Source of the DNA: Pegoplata infirma
Taxonomy: Eukaryota > Arthropoda > Insecta > Diptera > Anthomyiidae
DNA length: 64,000 nt
Assembly: GCA_963921195.1 (NCBI GenBank)
Contig: OY992536.1
Coordinates: forward strand, 177,514,995-177,578,994
Reading direction: 5' to 3'
Below the pieces are notes generated by a model. That model did not search any database. It saw only the letters and a program-made list of their open reading frames with translations, and was not told where the DNA came from. The position numbers and the translations under genes were made by a program. This document shows positions 52,691 to 63,427 of the stretch, piece by piece. The first letter of the stretch is position 1. The number at the start of each line of letters is the position of its first letter.

Positions 52691-52970
52691 CACTCAGAAA
52701 ATTATGTAAGTTACTACATGTTAGTTGTTTGTATATATTACAGTAGTTAGTTGTTTTCAACTACAAAGTTAGTTGTTTTTGTATGAAAAATATCAAACAA
52801 CTATTTCTGTTAGTTATTTTAAGTCGTTTTTTTGAACAACTAACAAGAAAGTACTGTAATGTAGTAACAGTTATTTAAAGTAGTTAATTTTATTTTTTTT
52901 ATTTCTGAAAAAATTTCAGTTTTTTTCCAAAAAATAAAAATAAATTTTCAAATTTTTTGTTTTTCTGTAA
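52691..52970. mobile_element. Truncated CACTCA foldback MITE
   Basis: Starts CACTCAGAAAATTATGTAAG after TA and follows the right arm of the element at 54627-55202 in reverse (ACTACATGTTAGTTGTTTG, TTAGTTGTTTTCAACTACAA), then stops near 52970 without the other arm. Confidence 0.75.
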
Positions 52971-54491
52971 AGACAGTTGAGCTCAGGCTCTAATTATAAT
53001 TATGTATTATAATTTTTTAATCATGTTATATCAAGAAATCTTTTTTAAATTTCAACTCAGTGAAACTGAAATAAATGTTATAAAAAACCGGCAGTTTTTG
53101 GAATTAAGAAAAACTGTAAATGCAGTTGTGTAAACAAGACCTTGAACCATCACTGAGCAATGTTTAAGGATTACCCCACTTTATCCGTAAAAGTTACAGA
53201 GGGTTAAAGTTGAAAAATCGATAAAAATGGCTTGAAATAATCCATAGTTTTTACATTATTTCGCTTTTTTTTTAAGTTCTCCTTATATTTCAATCTTTTC
53301 CGGCATAACACAAAGTCAGTACATATAAGAGATTATTTTAATGTTGGTTTGATAGATGCTTCATCGCTTGGTAAGAAGTTATAAGACGGTTAAATTTTGA
53401 AACCAAAAATTAAGAGTTTTTAAATTTTCGAGGTTTTTTGATCAGGGATTTCGGCCCCCTCTATAAAATGAAAAAAGTTGAACTAGAGTTGGTAGCTGTT
53501 GTAATTCTCAACGTTTTGGAATTAATCCCGTTAATGTGCCACGAATATTTAAGGAATTTCAGCAGATCAAAGTTCGCAAGAAAAAACGTAATTTTTTTAA
53601 AATACCAGTTTTTCGCGAGGCACATTCGCGGTTTCATTCGAAATTTGGTGGACTCTTGCGTAAACCGAGTTTTTTGTGAGTTTACATAAAAAAATCACTG
53701 GCGGGTTTATAAAAAATAAATTGCAAAAATTTTATGGCATTTTTGAAAATTGCGCGAAATTTGCAAATCTGTTTCCTATTTTTTTAGTAGCAATTAATGC
53801 ATCATGTTCATTTTAATACACCAAAAGACGTGCCTTAACGAGTAGAACTGATTTGCTTTTTGACTTTTTACTTTAAGCCATTCTGAGCGGAAAGCGCGAT
53901 GATTTTATCTAAACCTGTTTTGATCTGGCACATCCAAGGCTTTACACGAAATCGGATGAAATTTTTTTTAAATGAAAGCCCACTTGATGTGTCATCATAA
54001 AATCACAGGCGGGTTAAAAAATTTTGATGATTATAGATTTTTTGGACCATATTAAATTTTCTTGTTATAAAAAAGCATCACCGATTTTTTTTTAACTACT
54101 GGTACAATGATACGATTTTCCGTGATTTTCTTCAGTAATACCAACGCGTATTGCCTAAATATGTTATAAAAAATTGTGAAACTTTTCTTTTACAGCGAAT
54201 TAATCGCGATTTTAGGTACTTAGATCTTTTTTTTTTAAATCGTTTGGTCTTTAAAGGGTTAAATTTATATCATATATTTTAGAAGAAATGATATATCCTG
54301 GCATGTTTTAATAACGCATGCAACAAATGTGTAGAAAATAAAATCTTTAAAATATTTTTAAGATTTTTAAAACCGCTAAATCTTAAAACCGCCATAACTT
54401 TGGACCCCCTTGCGCGATTTAATTGACGCGAACGAATTTCTTATTCTTAAATAGCATCTAATATTTATGCCAACTTTCATCGATGTGCCAT
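52971..54491. other. No gene seen
   Basis: 1.5 kb without a recognisable gene. It has scattered phrases about the CCGCCATAACTTTGGACC type and GGGTTAAA words, which suggests an old repeat, but I could not pair any ends. The ORF at 53438-53689 has no motif. Confidence 0.35.
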
Positions 54492-55363
54492 CGCTGTTTA
54501 GTGAAGAGCTTTTAAATATCAAAATTTTAAGGACCTTGTCTAACTAATGTCGCCTTAAACCGCCAACAAACTATTTTTAGTCTTTGTCCCTCTCGAAAAG
54601 AAATTAACAATAAGAATGGTTTCATACACTCAAAAAATTATGTTAGTAAAATCAACTGAAAATGTAAGTTAAAATAACTACTTTGTAAGTTGTTTTGGGG
54701 TCAACTACTTTTTCAGTTAAATCAACTAACAATGTCAGTCATTTTAACTGACAGAAAACAACTGACTTATGTAGTAAAAACTACTTACATTTGTAGTCAA
54801 AACAACTAAAATGTAGTAAAAATAAAAAATTTATAAATAATTTTTTTTTTTCAAAAAATTTTTCAAAACAAAAAAAAATTAAGACCAAATTTTTTCAAAG
54901 TTTTTTTTTTTAAAAAAAAAGTTGTGAAAAATAAAAAAAACGAAAATTTATTTTTATTTTTTGGAAAAAAACTTTGAAAATTTTTCAGAGATAAAAAAAA
55001 TAAAATTAACTACTTTAAATAACTGTTACTACATCACAGTACTTTTTTGTTAGTTATTCAAAAAAACTACTTAAAATAACTAACAGAAATAGTTGTTTGA
55101 CATTTTTCATACAAAAACAACTGACTTTTTAGTTGAAAATAACTAACTACTGTAAAATATACAAACAACTAACATGTAGTAACTTACATAATTTTCTGAG
55201 TGTAAGCAAAAGGAGTTATGTGTAAAAAATATTTCCATTTATTTAAATTTTGTTCCAAAAAGTACTTAAAAATGGAGTTATGTGTATGTTTTTTGAAAAT
55301 TTCTGCACCATTGGAAAACCGCTAAATGTTTCATAATTTTTTTGCAGTATGTGGATAGCATAT
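54492..55363 (+). repeat. Direct repeat, copy 1 (occupied by a MITE)
   Basis: CGCTGTTTAGTGAAGAG to GTATGTGGATAGCATAT, 294 bp of host sequence once the MITE at 54627-55202 and its extra TA are removed. Nearly identical to 55878-56172. Confidence 0.88.
54627..55202. mobile_element. CACTCA foldback MITE, complete
   Basis: CACTCAAAAAATTATGTTAG and, inverted, CACTCAGAAAATTATGTAAG; TA on each side (54625-54626, 55203-55204). The arms consist of repeated AACTACTTT/TTAGTTGTTTTGACTAC words. Its boundaries are proven by the unoccupied paralogous site at 56001-56020 (GGTTTCATAAGCAAAAGG). Confidence 0.95.
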
Positions 55364-55877
55364 GTGGATAGTCATGTGTTTTTTAGTTTAGTTTTTTAAA
55401 TTTTTTTTTATTACGTCTTTCTGATCCCCTATTGGTCATACGTTTACTCACTAAACCGTTTTTTGATATCTTGATTGGTTCAAAAGTTAGTAAAAGGAGC
55501 TATGTGCTCGTCATACTAAAAAAAGGTCTGAAAAGGAGTTATGTTCTAAGCTACACATAACTTTTTTTGATAAAAAAGTAACAGCACGTGACAAAATGGA
55601 CCACTATTTTAGTAATATGAGGTTCACACATAGCATCCAAGAATTTTGAATGAATTTGTCAAGATTTTTTGGAAAATATTTGCAAATTTTCATCCTGTTA
55701 TCTAAATCCTAAATGGCGGGTAATAAAGCCTTGTGAAAGCAATTAAATCATTGATGGCGATAAATTTTAGTATCTAAAGTTTAGCATCTTTCGCAGATGT
55801 CAATTTATGTAAAAACTCTTAAATATTTACTAGAAAAAACAAAAAATCAGCATCAGTTTTGCGAAAAATCGGTTGTT
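55364..55877. other. Spacer between the direct repeats
   Basis: 514 bp of unassigned AT-rich sequence; GGAGTTATGTG-like phrases (55505, 55535) echo those in the repeats. Confidence 0.4.
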
Positions 55878-56172
55878 CGCTGTTTAGTGAAGAGATTTTA
55901 AATTTCAAAATTTTAAGGACCTTGTCTAACTAATGTCGCTTTAAACCGCCAACCAACTATTTTTAGTCTTTGTCCCTCTCGAAAAGAAATTAACAATAAG
56001 AATGGTTTCATAAGCAAAAGGAGTTATGTGTAAAAAATATTTCCATTTATTTAAATTTTGTTCCAAAAAGTACTTAAAAAAGGAGTTATGTGTATGTTTT
56101 TTGAAAATTTCTGCACCATTGAAAAACCGCTAAATGTTTCATATTTTTTTTGCAGTATGTGGATAGCATATC
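55878..56172 (+). repeat. Direct repeat, copy 2 (unoccupied)
   Basis: 295 bp matching copy 1 with a few substitutions (for example GTCGCTTTAAACCG against GTCGCCTTAAACCG). It carries the single TA at 56011-56012 where copy 1 has the MITE. Confidence 0.88.
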
Positions 56173-56528
56173 GGTACAAGAATTTTTTGTAGAACAAACT
56201 TTTAAAAAATATCGCGAAGGGACGAAAATAAACAGTTTTTTTTGCTCTCCTGAACACTTGCCCCAAAACACATGACTCCATTTTTGGGCGCAGCGACGAT
56301 ATGTAAATTTATCTATCATTTGATTCCACACTCAAAAAATTATGTTAGTAAACTGAAAATGTCAGTTAAAATAACTACTACAAAAACCAACTGACTTATG
56401 TAGTAAAAACTACTTACATTTGTTGTCAAAACAACTAAAATGTAGTAAAAATAAAATAATCAATAAATAATTTTTTTTCTTCAAAAAATTTTTCAGAAAA
56501 GAAGACCAAATTTTTTCAAAGTTTTTTT

Positions 56529-57211
56529 ATACCCTCCAACTACAGTATGGGGGTATACTCACTTTGTCATTCCGTTTGTAACGCATCGAAATATCGGTCG
56601 GGGACCCCATAAAGTATATATATTATTGATTTATGATCGATTCTAAGACTTTTCTAGAATGTCCGTATGTCCGTCCGTCCGTCCGTCCGTCTGTATAAGA
56701 CACGATGCAGTCCAAAATAAAAGAGATAGACTCGTTAAGTTTGGCAGGAATATGTCTTTTGGTCCTAGGCAGTTTAAGTTCATAAATGGGCAAAATCGGA
56801 CTGGGGGGAAAAAAGTTCCCCCTTGAAGAACTTAACTAACCTCTGAAAAACGACATATTTTCACAGTTTTTTTTTTGTATTTTTGTTAAGCAAATGAAAC
56901 AATTTGATGCCAGAAAAAGTTCAAGGCCCTGCACTTGGACTTAGGAAATAAAAAAAATATTTTTTTTGCCCGCCCCCCTTTTGTGGGCGTGGATTTTAAA
57001 AATGTTTTAAATAATGATAATATTGTATTACTTAAGCTCAAAAAGCATAATAAATGAATTTTTAAACATATACCGCATGGATTTTTTTTCCCCCAATGAC
57101 CCCTTCTGACCCCCCTCCACCAAAACACCCCTGCATTTTTTTTTTAAATTTTTGTTTATATGTTGGAGGGTATTATAGATTCGGCACAGCCGAATTTAAC
57201 ACTCTCACTTG
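56529..57211 (+). repeat. Mini-me-like repeat, family C, nearly complete
   Basis: ACCCTCCAACTACAGTATGG, GTATACTCACTTTGTCATTC, CGGGGACCCCATAAAGTATA, TTGATTTATGATCGATTCTA and then a (GTCC)5 core (56664-56692). It ends with GATTCGGCACAGCCGAATTT and AACACTCTCACTTG. The GTCC/GTCY core preceded by a conserved GATC-containing block is the hallmark of mini-me/DINE-1 repeats. Confidence 0.82.
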
Positions 57212-57287
57212 TTTTTTTTAAAAAGTTGTGAAAAATAAAAATAAACGAAAATTTATTTTTATTACTACATCACAGTACTTTTTTGTT

Positions 57288-57576
57288 AAGCTAAGTACTC
57301 TGTTCGATTTCACGGGAAAAAATCTGTCAAACTCCATATAAAAAAAATAAATTTTGGCAACGCGAGGAATTATAGGGAAATTGTAAAAAAAGTTTTCACG
57401 CATTTTTATTATACAAGACAATTTAAATTGTCGTGAAAAAGTGACATTTCAGTTTTGTTATGATCGTTTCTTTCTTATAATTGTCAAAAGTTGTTGATTT
57501 TTAAATATTTTATTGCGATTTGAGGCGTTTAAAGTTTAAGTCAAATTTTCACTGCAAGAAACAGAGTACTTAGCTT
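57288..57576. mobile_element. Inverted-repeat element, perfect 17-bp ends
   Basis: AAGCTAAGTACTCTGTT at 57288-57304 and its exact inverse at 57560-57576. The host on either side rejoins into GTTAGTTATTC-type sequence of the CACTCA family, but two extra bases leave the target duplication unclear. Confidence 0.75.
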
Positions 57577-57784
57577 GAGTTATTCAAAAAAACTACTTAA
57601 AATAACTAACAGAAATAGTTGTTTGATATTTTTCATACAAAAACAACTGACTTTGTAGTTGAAAACAACTAACTACTGTAAAATATACAAACAACTAACA
57701 TGTAGTAACTTACATAATTTTCTGAGTGCAGAAATGGAAGATCTAAAAATATATGAATATATCTTATTAGATCAAATTTGATCA

Positions 57785-59157
57785 CAGTTATTTAAAGTAG
57801 TTAATTTTATTTTTTTTATCTCTGAAAAATTTTCAAAGTTTTTTCCAAAAAATAAAAATAAATTTTCGTTTATTTATTTTTTATAACTTTAAAAAAAAAA
57901 TTGAAAAAATTTGGTCTTCAACTATTTTTTTAAAAAAATTTTTGGAAAAAAAATTATATGTATATTGTTTATCTTATCTTTACTTTTTTTCTGAAAAATT
58001 TTTTGAAAAAAAAATATATATTGTTTATTTTATTTTTACTACACTGATAGAAATTTGTACATGACAATAATGAAAATCTACATTAATGTTATGAAAAATG
58101 ACGTTAAAAAGGAACCTATGAAGGGTTTCATTGAATTAATGAAATGGGTATCATAATATGTAATTGCAAGAACAAGTTTCATTAAATTAATGAAAATTGT
58201 TCATACAAAATATAAATTGTATTTTATGAAAATGTTTCATTACTTTAATGAAAAAAGTATTTGATTCTTATGAAATACTTTCATTGAATAAATTCTACTT
58301 TTTATATTTGAAATGAAATACTTTTATTGAATAAATGTTACTTTTATTTTTAAAATGAAATATATGTATGAAATTGTAAAGATCTTTTTATAGCATTAAC
58401 AATAATAAAAAGTTGTTTTCACTTAGTTTTCTCGCACAAAATTTTACTCCAACCTTATTTAAAATTTCGTTAAAAATCTGAAAAAATCACAAATTAACCA
58501 AGTTAAAAAAACACTTTCACATATTTTTTATTTTATCTATAGATTTCACTCAGTTTTTTAACACAAAATTTTACTATAACGTTTACTTTTAATACATAAG
58601 TAAAACCCCGAAATAATTTAAAACAACGCGAGTTTAATAAATACTTATAATTAATCAACAACATTTCATTTATAATTTCGTAAAAAAATTCTTAGAAAAA
58701 ATCACGCTCTGATCAGCTGTTTTTTGCGCGCGTAAACTAACAGACTAAACAGACGCGACACGACAAGTGTCAAATAACAGAAAATTTTGTAAACAAAACT
58801 CAATGAAATTTTTTAATGAAACTACGAAATCTAATGAATCAAAATTGATGAATATCTTGCACAATATGTATGAAATTTCATTCAGCATATGAAAAATTTC
58901 ATTGTTGCAATGAAAAAACGATAATGAATTCCATTCATTAGTGATATGAAGCGTTTTTCTATCAGTGTACATGTTAGTTGTTTTGACTACAAATGTAAGT
59001 AATTTTTACTACATAAGTCAGTTGTTTTTTGTCAGTTAAAATAACCGATATTGTTAGTTGATTTAACTGAAAAAGTAGTTGACCCCAAAATAACTAACAA
59101 AGTAGTTATTTTAGCTGACATTTTCAGTTGATTTTATTAACATAATTTTTTGAGTGA
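57785..59157. mobile_element. CACTCA foldback MITE, one end lost, with nested MITE
   Basis: The sequence follows the family in reverse from CAGTTATTTAAAGTAGTTAA and ends AACATAATTTTTTGAGTG at 59157. The other terminus is missing at 57785. The MITE at 58042-58967 sits at a TA inside it. Confidence 0.8.
58042..58967. mobile_element. TA-target MITE with CACTGATAGAAA ends
   Basis: CACTGATAGAAATTTGTAC and, inverted, CACTGATAGAAAAACGCTTC; TA at 58040-58041 and 58968-58969. The surrounding host (TTTTTACTA / TACATGTTAG) rejoins to the sequence of the CACTCA family. The interior repeats TTTCATTAATGAAA-type palindromes. 926 bp. Confidence 0.9.
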
Positions 59158-59159
59158 TG

Positions 59160-59365
59160 CATTGCATTGTGTTGGGATCAGGAAATATAGGTATGGGAAG
59201 GAGGAAAAAGGGAGTAGTGTTTGTGGATGTTTGACTTGAATTTTTTAATTTTGTTAGTGTTAGGAAAAACGTGAGTAGGAAGTCTGTTCCACATACGTAT
59301 AGTTCGGCCAAAGAAGGAATTCTCTATATAGTGTGTTGTACTCCGTTGCCCAATCAACAACAATA
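59160..59365 (-). pseudogene. LINE reverse-transcriptase C-terminal remnant
   Basis: On the minus strand RTIRMWNRLPTHVFPNT, then IKKFKSNIHKHYSLFPP: the R-x-x-x-x-W-N-x-L-P end of Jockey/R1-type LINE ORF2, here preceded by NSFFGR. About 60 codons remain. It abuts the end of the CACTCA element. Confidence 0.7.
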
Positions 59366-59408
59366 TTATTAGATCTAATTTTTTATAATATCAAATTAGA
59401 TATACATA

Positions 59409-59690
59409 TATGGGGGCTTTCATGTCAACTGACACAACTTTTGAAACTGATGTCTTTCGATCGGTATGAAATTTGCACCAAGGTTATTCCTATTGGATAG
59501 TAGTTCAGACACAATTTTTTAACGATATCGGTCCAGGACTCTCTGAGTTAGAGAAATTTGAAATTTGACATTTTGGACAAAGAGGTGTTTATTCTCATTC
59601 ATGTAACTTTTTACCTAACCTTGCAAATTTCAACCCGATCGAAAGACATCGGTTTTAAAAGTTGTGTCAGTTGACACGAAAACCCCCATA
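59409..59690. mobile_element. Palindromic TA-target MITE, about 280 bp
   Basis: TATGGGGGCTTTCATGTCAA and CTGACACAACTTTTGAAAC on the left are mirrored by the right arm to GAAAACCCCCATA; inverted repeats of about 60 bp with TA at the edges. Confidence 0.8.
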
Positions 59691-60768
59691 TATATTTACC
59701 ATTCTATTTTTGGGATCTCATTCTAGTGTCATTCTAGTGTCATTCTAGTGTTGATTTAAATCATTCTTATTCAAAACAACTACAACGTGCGATTAAAGGG
59801 TTAAAATATTTTACAAACATTTTCTGCAAAAATTTTCCCTAAAGGTTGTCAAAGACCAACGTTTTCGTGAAAAAAAATGTATTTAAATTTATTTTCATTC
59901 AGCGGTAACGAAAATTATAAGACTCTTTTGATTTGGGGACCAGGGAATTACTATTATAAGGTTTTTTTTTTTAAATTAGAACTGTCTCTTTTTCGGTCAA
60001 AGTTCTTGGTCATGACAAATTATTTATCCATAGTTTTTTTTTCTTAAAATAAATTGTACTTACTTCATCAGGTCCGTTTCCAATACTTACTTATCAAAAC
60101 ATATCTTTAAAATCTTCATCTGAAATATTTTTTTTTTAATAATGAATGACCGCAAACTTAAATGAGATAATTGTGCTTCCAACTTTAAGGGTCATTTTAA
60201 AGAAAAATCCAAAAAAATGTAAAAAAAACTCAATATTAATTTAAAAAAAAAATATTTGCAAAATTATGTTATAAATTTAAATAAGAGATATTTATTTTTT
60301 CATTTCTGTTTTTTTTTTTAGTGTATTATTTTTTCGGTTTTCTTTTTTATTTTTAAAATTAAAAATAATTTATATATAACTACATTGAGCTGCATAAATT
60401 ATAGTATTTTTGTATTTGAAATAGGATTTTATGTAAATTTTTTTTTTGTATATTTTTCTTGTCTTTAAAGAATAAAATTAGAAAAATTGTTTATGTTTTA
60501 AGATAATGCTGTTTATTTTTTTTTGTTTATGTATATTAACTAGATTTTATTTATTTATTAAAATTAAAATATATGAAAAAATATTTAATTTAATTTATTT
60601 TAATTTATACATTATAATATTAAAAGCTAAAATTGTTAGTATAATTTTTTTTGTGTTTGTTTTAAAATTATAATTATAAAAAAATATTTTATTTTTTTTT
60701 TTGAATTTTTTAAAATGAGGGAATTTTCTCAGATTTTGACATTTGATTCAATATTGCATATTATTTTT
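59691..60768. other. No gene seen
   Basis: Extremely AT-rich. TCATTCTAGTG is repeated three times in tandem at 59719-59751. No gene or element end is supported. Confidence 0.4.
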
Positions 60769-61126
60769 AGGGCTGCGATGTTTTTTTGTCAATAGTTTAA
60801 AAACGATATCGACCAATTATCTTTCCAAATCAATAAAGTTACTTTAAAATGCCATCGATTTGCTTTTGCATATTTTGGTGAAAATTTATATTTTTGCATA
60901 TTGTGGTTTTAAATGCATATTTGAAACTTTTTGTATGTATATTTTTGTATGTATTAGCATAAATTAGTAATAACACACATTTAAATTAACTTGTTTAAAA
61001 AATATTTGTAAATAATTTATTTTTTTTTTATTTTTTGTTAATCACTTAATTTCTTAAAGAATCTTCCACTTGTGTGTTTTTTTAGGGAATTTTTTGATTT
61101 TTTAGTGCATGAAAATCGCTGCCCTA
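60769..61126. mobile_element. Possible small hAT-like MITE
   Basis: TAGGGCTGCGATG on the left and, inverted, TAGGGCAGCGATTTTC on the right; the flanking octamers agree only at ATTA, so a target duplication is not proven. Confidence 0.45.
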
Positions 61127-61324
61127 ATTACCAGAAAACAAACGTACTCGAATAAGAATAACAGAATTTGCATATTAAGGATTAATACAAAATGTATTTT
61201 TAAAAATGATATAACTGGGCTTGCCTAACTTTCATTTATGACAGTTGTTTTTAAAAAAGTGCTGCATGTAGTAACAGTGAATTTATGCAGTTGTTTTCAT
61301 TCACATATAATCCGCCAAAAAATT

Positions 61325-61410
61325 CTGCAACCACAGTATGGTATACTCACTTTCTTTTTAACATATTAAAATGTCGGTCTAGGAACCCATAAAGTGTATT
61401 ATTTGCTGTG
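61325..61410 (+). repeat. Mini-me-like repeat, end fragment
   Basis: ACAGTATGGTATACTCACTT, then TGTCGGTCTAGGAACCCATA: the 5' part of family C, cut off by the foldback that follows. Confidence 0.6.
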
Positions 61411-62156
61411 TTTTTCAATAAGTGGATTTATTTTCAAATTAATCTTATTTTGATTAAAATAAATATTTTAACATACCAAAAGTAATTTGGAATATTTTTT
61501 TCCGTAATCTACGATAAATTAGCATTAATAATTCGAAAAAATAATAAAAAAAAAATTGGAAAATGAAAAAAGTTATAAATAAATCAAAATTAATCCAATT
61601 AAATTTTTGGATTTAATAAGTCCACTTCGGATTAATTTTTAATTATTTATAACTTTTTTCATTTTTTAAATTTTTTTATTATTTTTTCGGATTATAATTG
61701 CTAATTTGTTGTAGATTACGAAAAAAATTAGAAAATATTCCAAATTTGTTTTGGTACCCAATAAGCACATTTAAAATTCAAGTGCAAATCAAGTATAAAT
61801 CAAGTGTAAATCAAGCCCTTATTTCCAGTCTATGCTTGAATTACACTTGAATTCAATAGCATTCTCCAGCAAAACGGATACTTGAATTCAAGCGCTGTTT
61901 TTACGCTTGAAAACCAGGGAAAAGGCTGTAAAAACAGGGCTTGAATTCCAGTGTCCGTTTTGCTGGAGTATGCTATTGAATTCAAGTGTAATTCAAGTAT
62001 AAATCAAGCAGGGGCTGGAATTTAGGGCTTGACTTACACTTGTTTTATACTTGATTTGCACATGAATTTTAAAATTACTTATTGGGTATGTTAAAATATT
62101 TATTTTAAACAAAATAAGACTAATCTGAAAATAAATCCATTTTTTGAAAAACACAG
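61411..62156. mobile_element. Foldback MITE, about 415 bp, right arm split
   Basis: The left arm from TGCTGTGTTTTTCAATAAGT folds onto the right arm ending AAAAACACAGCA, with 75 bp of strong terminal identity (including TTTTAACATACC) and further pairing to the turn near 61620. The right arm is interrupted at TA by another foldback (61757-62086); removing it restores GGTATGTTAAAATATTT. Confidence 0.87.
61757..62086. mobile_element. Foldback MITE inserted in a foldback arm
   Basis: CCCAATAAGCACATTTAAAA and the inverse at 62067-62086, TA on both sides (61755-61756, 62087-62088). The 330-bp element is almost wholly palindromic and carries AAATCAAGTGTAAATCAAG-type repeats. Confidence 0.9.
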
Positions 62157-62750
62157 CAATTGATACATTTTCGATTCTCAAGGGCTCGTTACTCAAATGG
62201 AACACAAAAACAGTAGCAGTAAAACAGCGGTGCGCACACGCATACTATAACATTTATGCTTGTGTGGGTAGTAGCAAGCGAAAAGTCAACAAATTTGCTC
62301 AAGCAACAGAATTTTATAGTGTACGTGTGTCGACAGCGCACAAGCAGCATTTTTTTAGCCTATTCCCGCGGGAATAGGAATTACAAAAATGCGCATGACT
62401 GCAGTAAAACATGAGCTGTTCTATTTTTTTTATGTGGCAACACATGTAAATGAATACAAAGTGACACAAAATCGAACTTTCCGATTCGGAATGGAATGAA
62501 ACCAAAAGCAAATGGAAGTTGACATATAACACACCCCTCAAAGCTTTTTTCAATTCAGTGCTATATTTTTTTTTACACGCATTTGAAGTGACTTTCAAGC
62601 ATTTAAAGTTTTTGTATACTAAATATGTATTAATTTAGGGGCCCCTGGTGGTGCCCTTATTGGACATGTGTGGTCCAGTGTTCAAACTTAATCCCGAAAT
62701 TACGTTAGCTATAATCGGCATGAATTTCGCTGTAATCGGTCCAGTACCCG
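62157..62750. other. No gene seen
   Basis: Unassigned. The short ORFs on both strands (62144-62598) overlap each other and have no motif. Confidence 0.35.
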
Positions 62751-63427
62751 CACTCAAAATAAATTCTCTGTCCAATCAGCAGAAAAATCTGCTGTAAATA
62801 CACCCATTTTGAGCCATATGAGAAATCTGCTGATTTTAGCAGACACGGTTTGCTAAATATCTGTCATAAGAGGTGAATAAATATAACAAGAAAAAAAAAC
62901 TTACGCCGCCAGCCAGCATCGAACTCGCCACCTTCCGATTTGAAAGTACACTTCTTAACCACTACGCTACGGAAGCTTATACTTTTATCTGGCGTTTTAG
63001 TTATTAAACATGTGTGTTGTTCGACAGCAGAGAAATCTGATTTTCGCAGAAATATCTGCTGATTTTAGGAGAAAAATCTGCTGATTTTAGCAGAACAATC
63101 TGCTGATTTCAGCAGAATTATCTGCTCGACAGCAGAGAAATCTGATTTTCGCAGAAATATCTGCTGATTTCAGCAGAGCAATCTGCTGATTTCAGCAGAA
63201 CAATCTGTTCTGCTTTTTTTTTTATATAAAAAAAATTTCTTGAAAAAATAATGAAATTCAGCAAACAAAATCTGTATAAACATAGTAAAATGTCTGTTAT
63301 TTTCTTAAACTGAATAACAGAGATTTTAGTAAAAATATCCTTCTCAGCAGAACAATCTGCTAAAAGATTGCTAATTCAAATTGAAAGTCGTTTTACAGAT
63401 TTTTTGACAGAGTTTTTCTTTTGAGTG
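62751..63427. mobile_element. Foldback MITE with CAGCAGAAAAATCTGCTG units
   Basis: CACTCAAAATAAATTCTCTG and, inverted, CACTCAAAAGAAAAACTCTG. The interior from 62785 to 63360 is an array of AGCAGAAAAATCTGCTGATT palindromic units in both orientations; similar words occur at 5860-5940. A tRNA-like sequence (62905-62978) is embedded. No exact target duplication (CG/CA). Confidence 0.8.
62904..62976 (-). ncRNA. tRNA-like sequence with A and B boxes
   Basis: Minus strand: GCTTCCG pairs with TGGCGGC (with wobbles) as an acceptor stem; TAGCGTAGTGG is a good A box and GAGTTCGATGC a fair B box; CTTTC/GGAAG can form an anticodon-like stem. A run of nine T follows within about 6 nt, a pol III terminator. 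The anticodon loop is irregular, so a tRNA pseudogene or tRNA-derived SINE head is more likely than a working tRNA. Confidence 0.55.

Larger units (their letters stand above)
56329..57728. mobile_element. CACTCA foldback MITE with two insertions
   Basis: Same ends as 54627-55202. The dinucleotide outside is CA on both sides rather than TA. The body is split by a mini-me-like repeat (56529-57211) and by an inverted-repeat element (57288-57576). Removing them leaves a copy similar in length to the complete one. Confidence 0.85.

Noticed and set aside
56664..56692. GTCC tandem run as a regulatory or telomeric repeat
   Set aside because: The same core stands at the same place in other copies of the mini-me-like repeat, so it is part of that element.
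62314..62598. 94-residue minus ORF near the foldbacks
   Set aside because: It overlaps another ORF in antisense and contains no family motif; cysteine and histidine residues are not spaced like a zinc finger.
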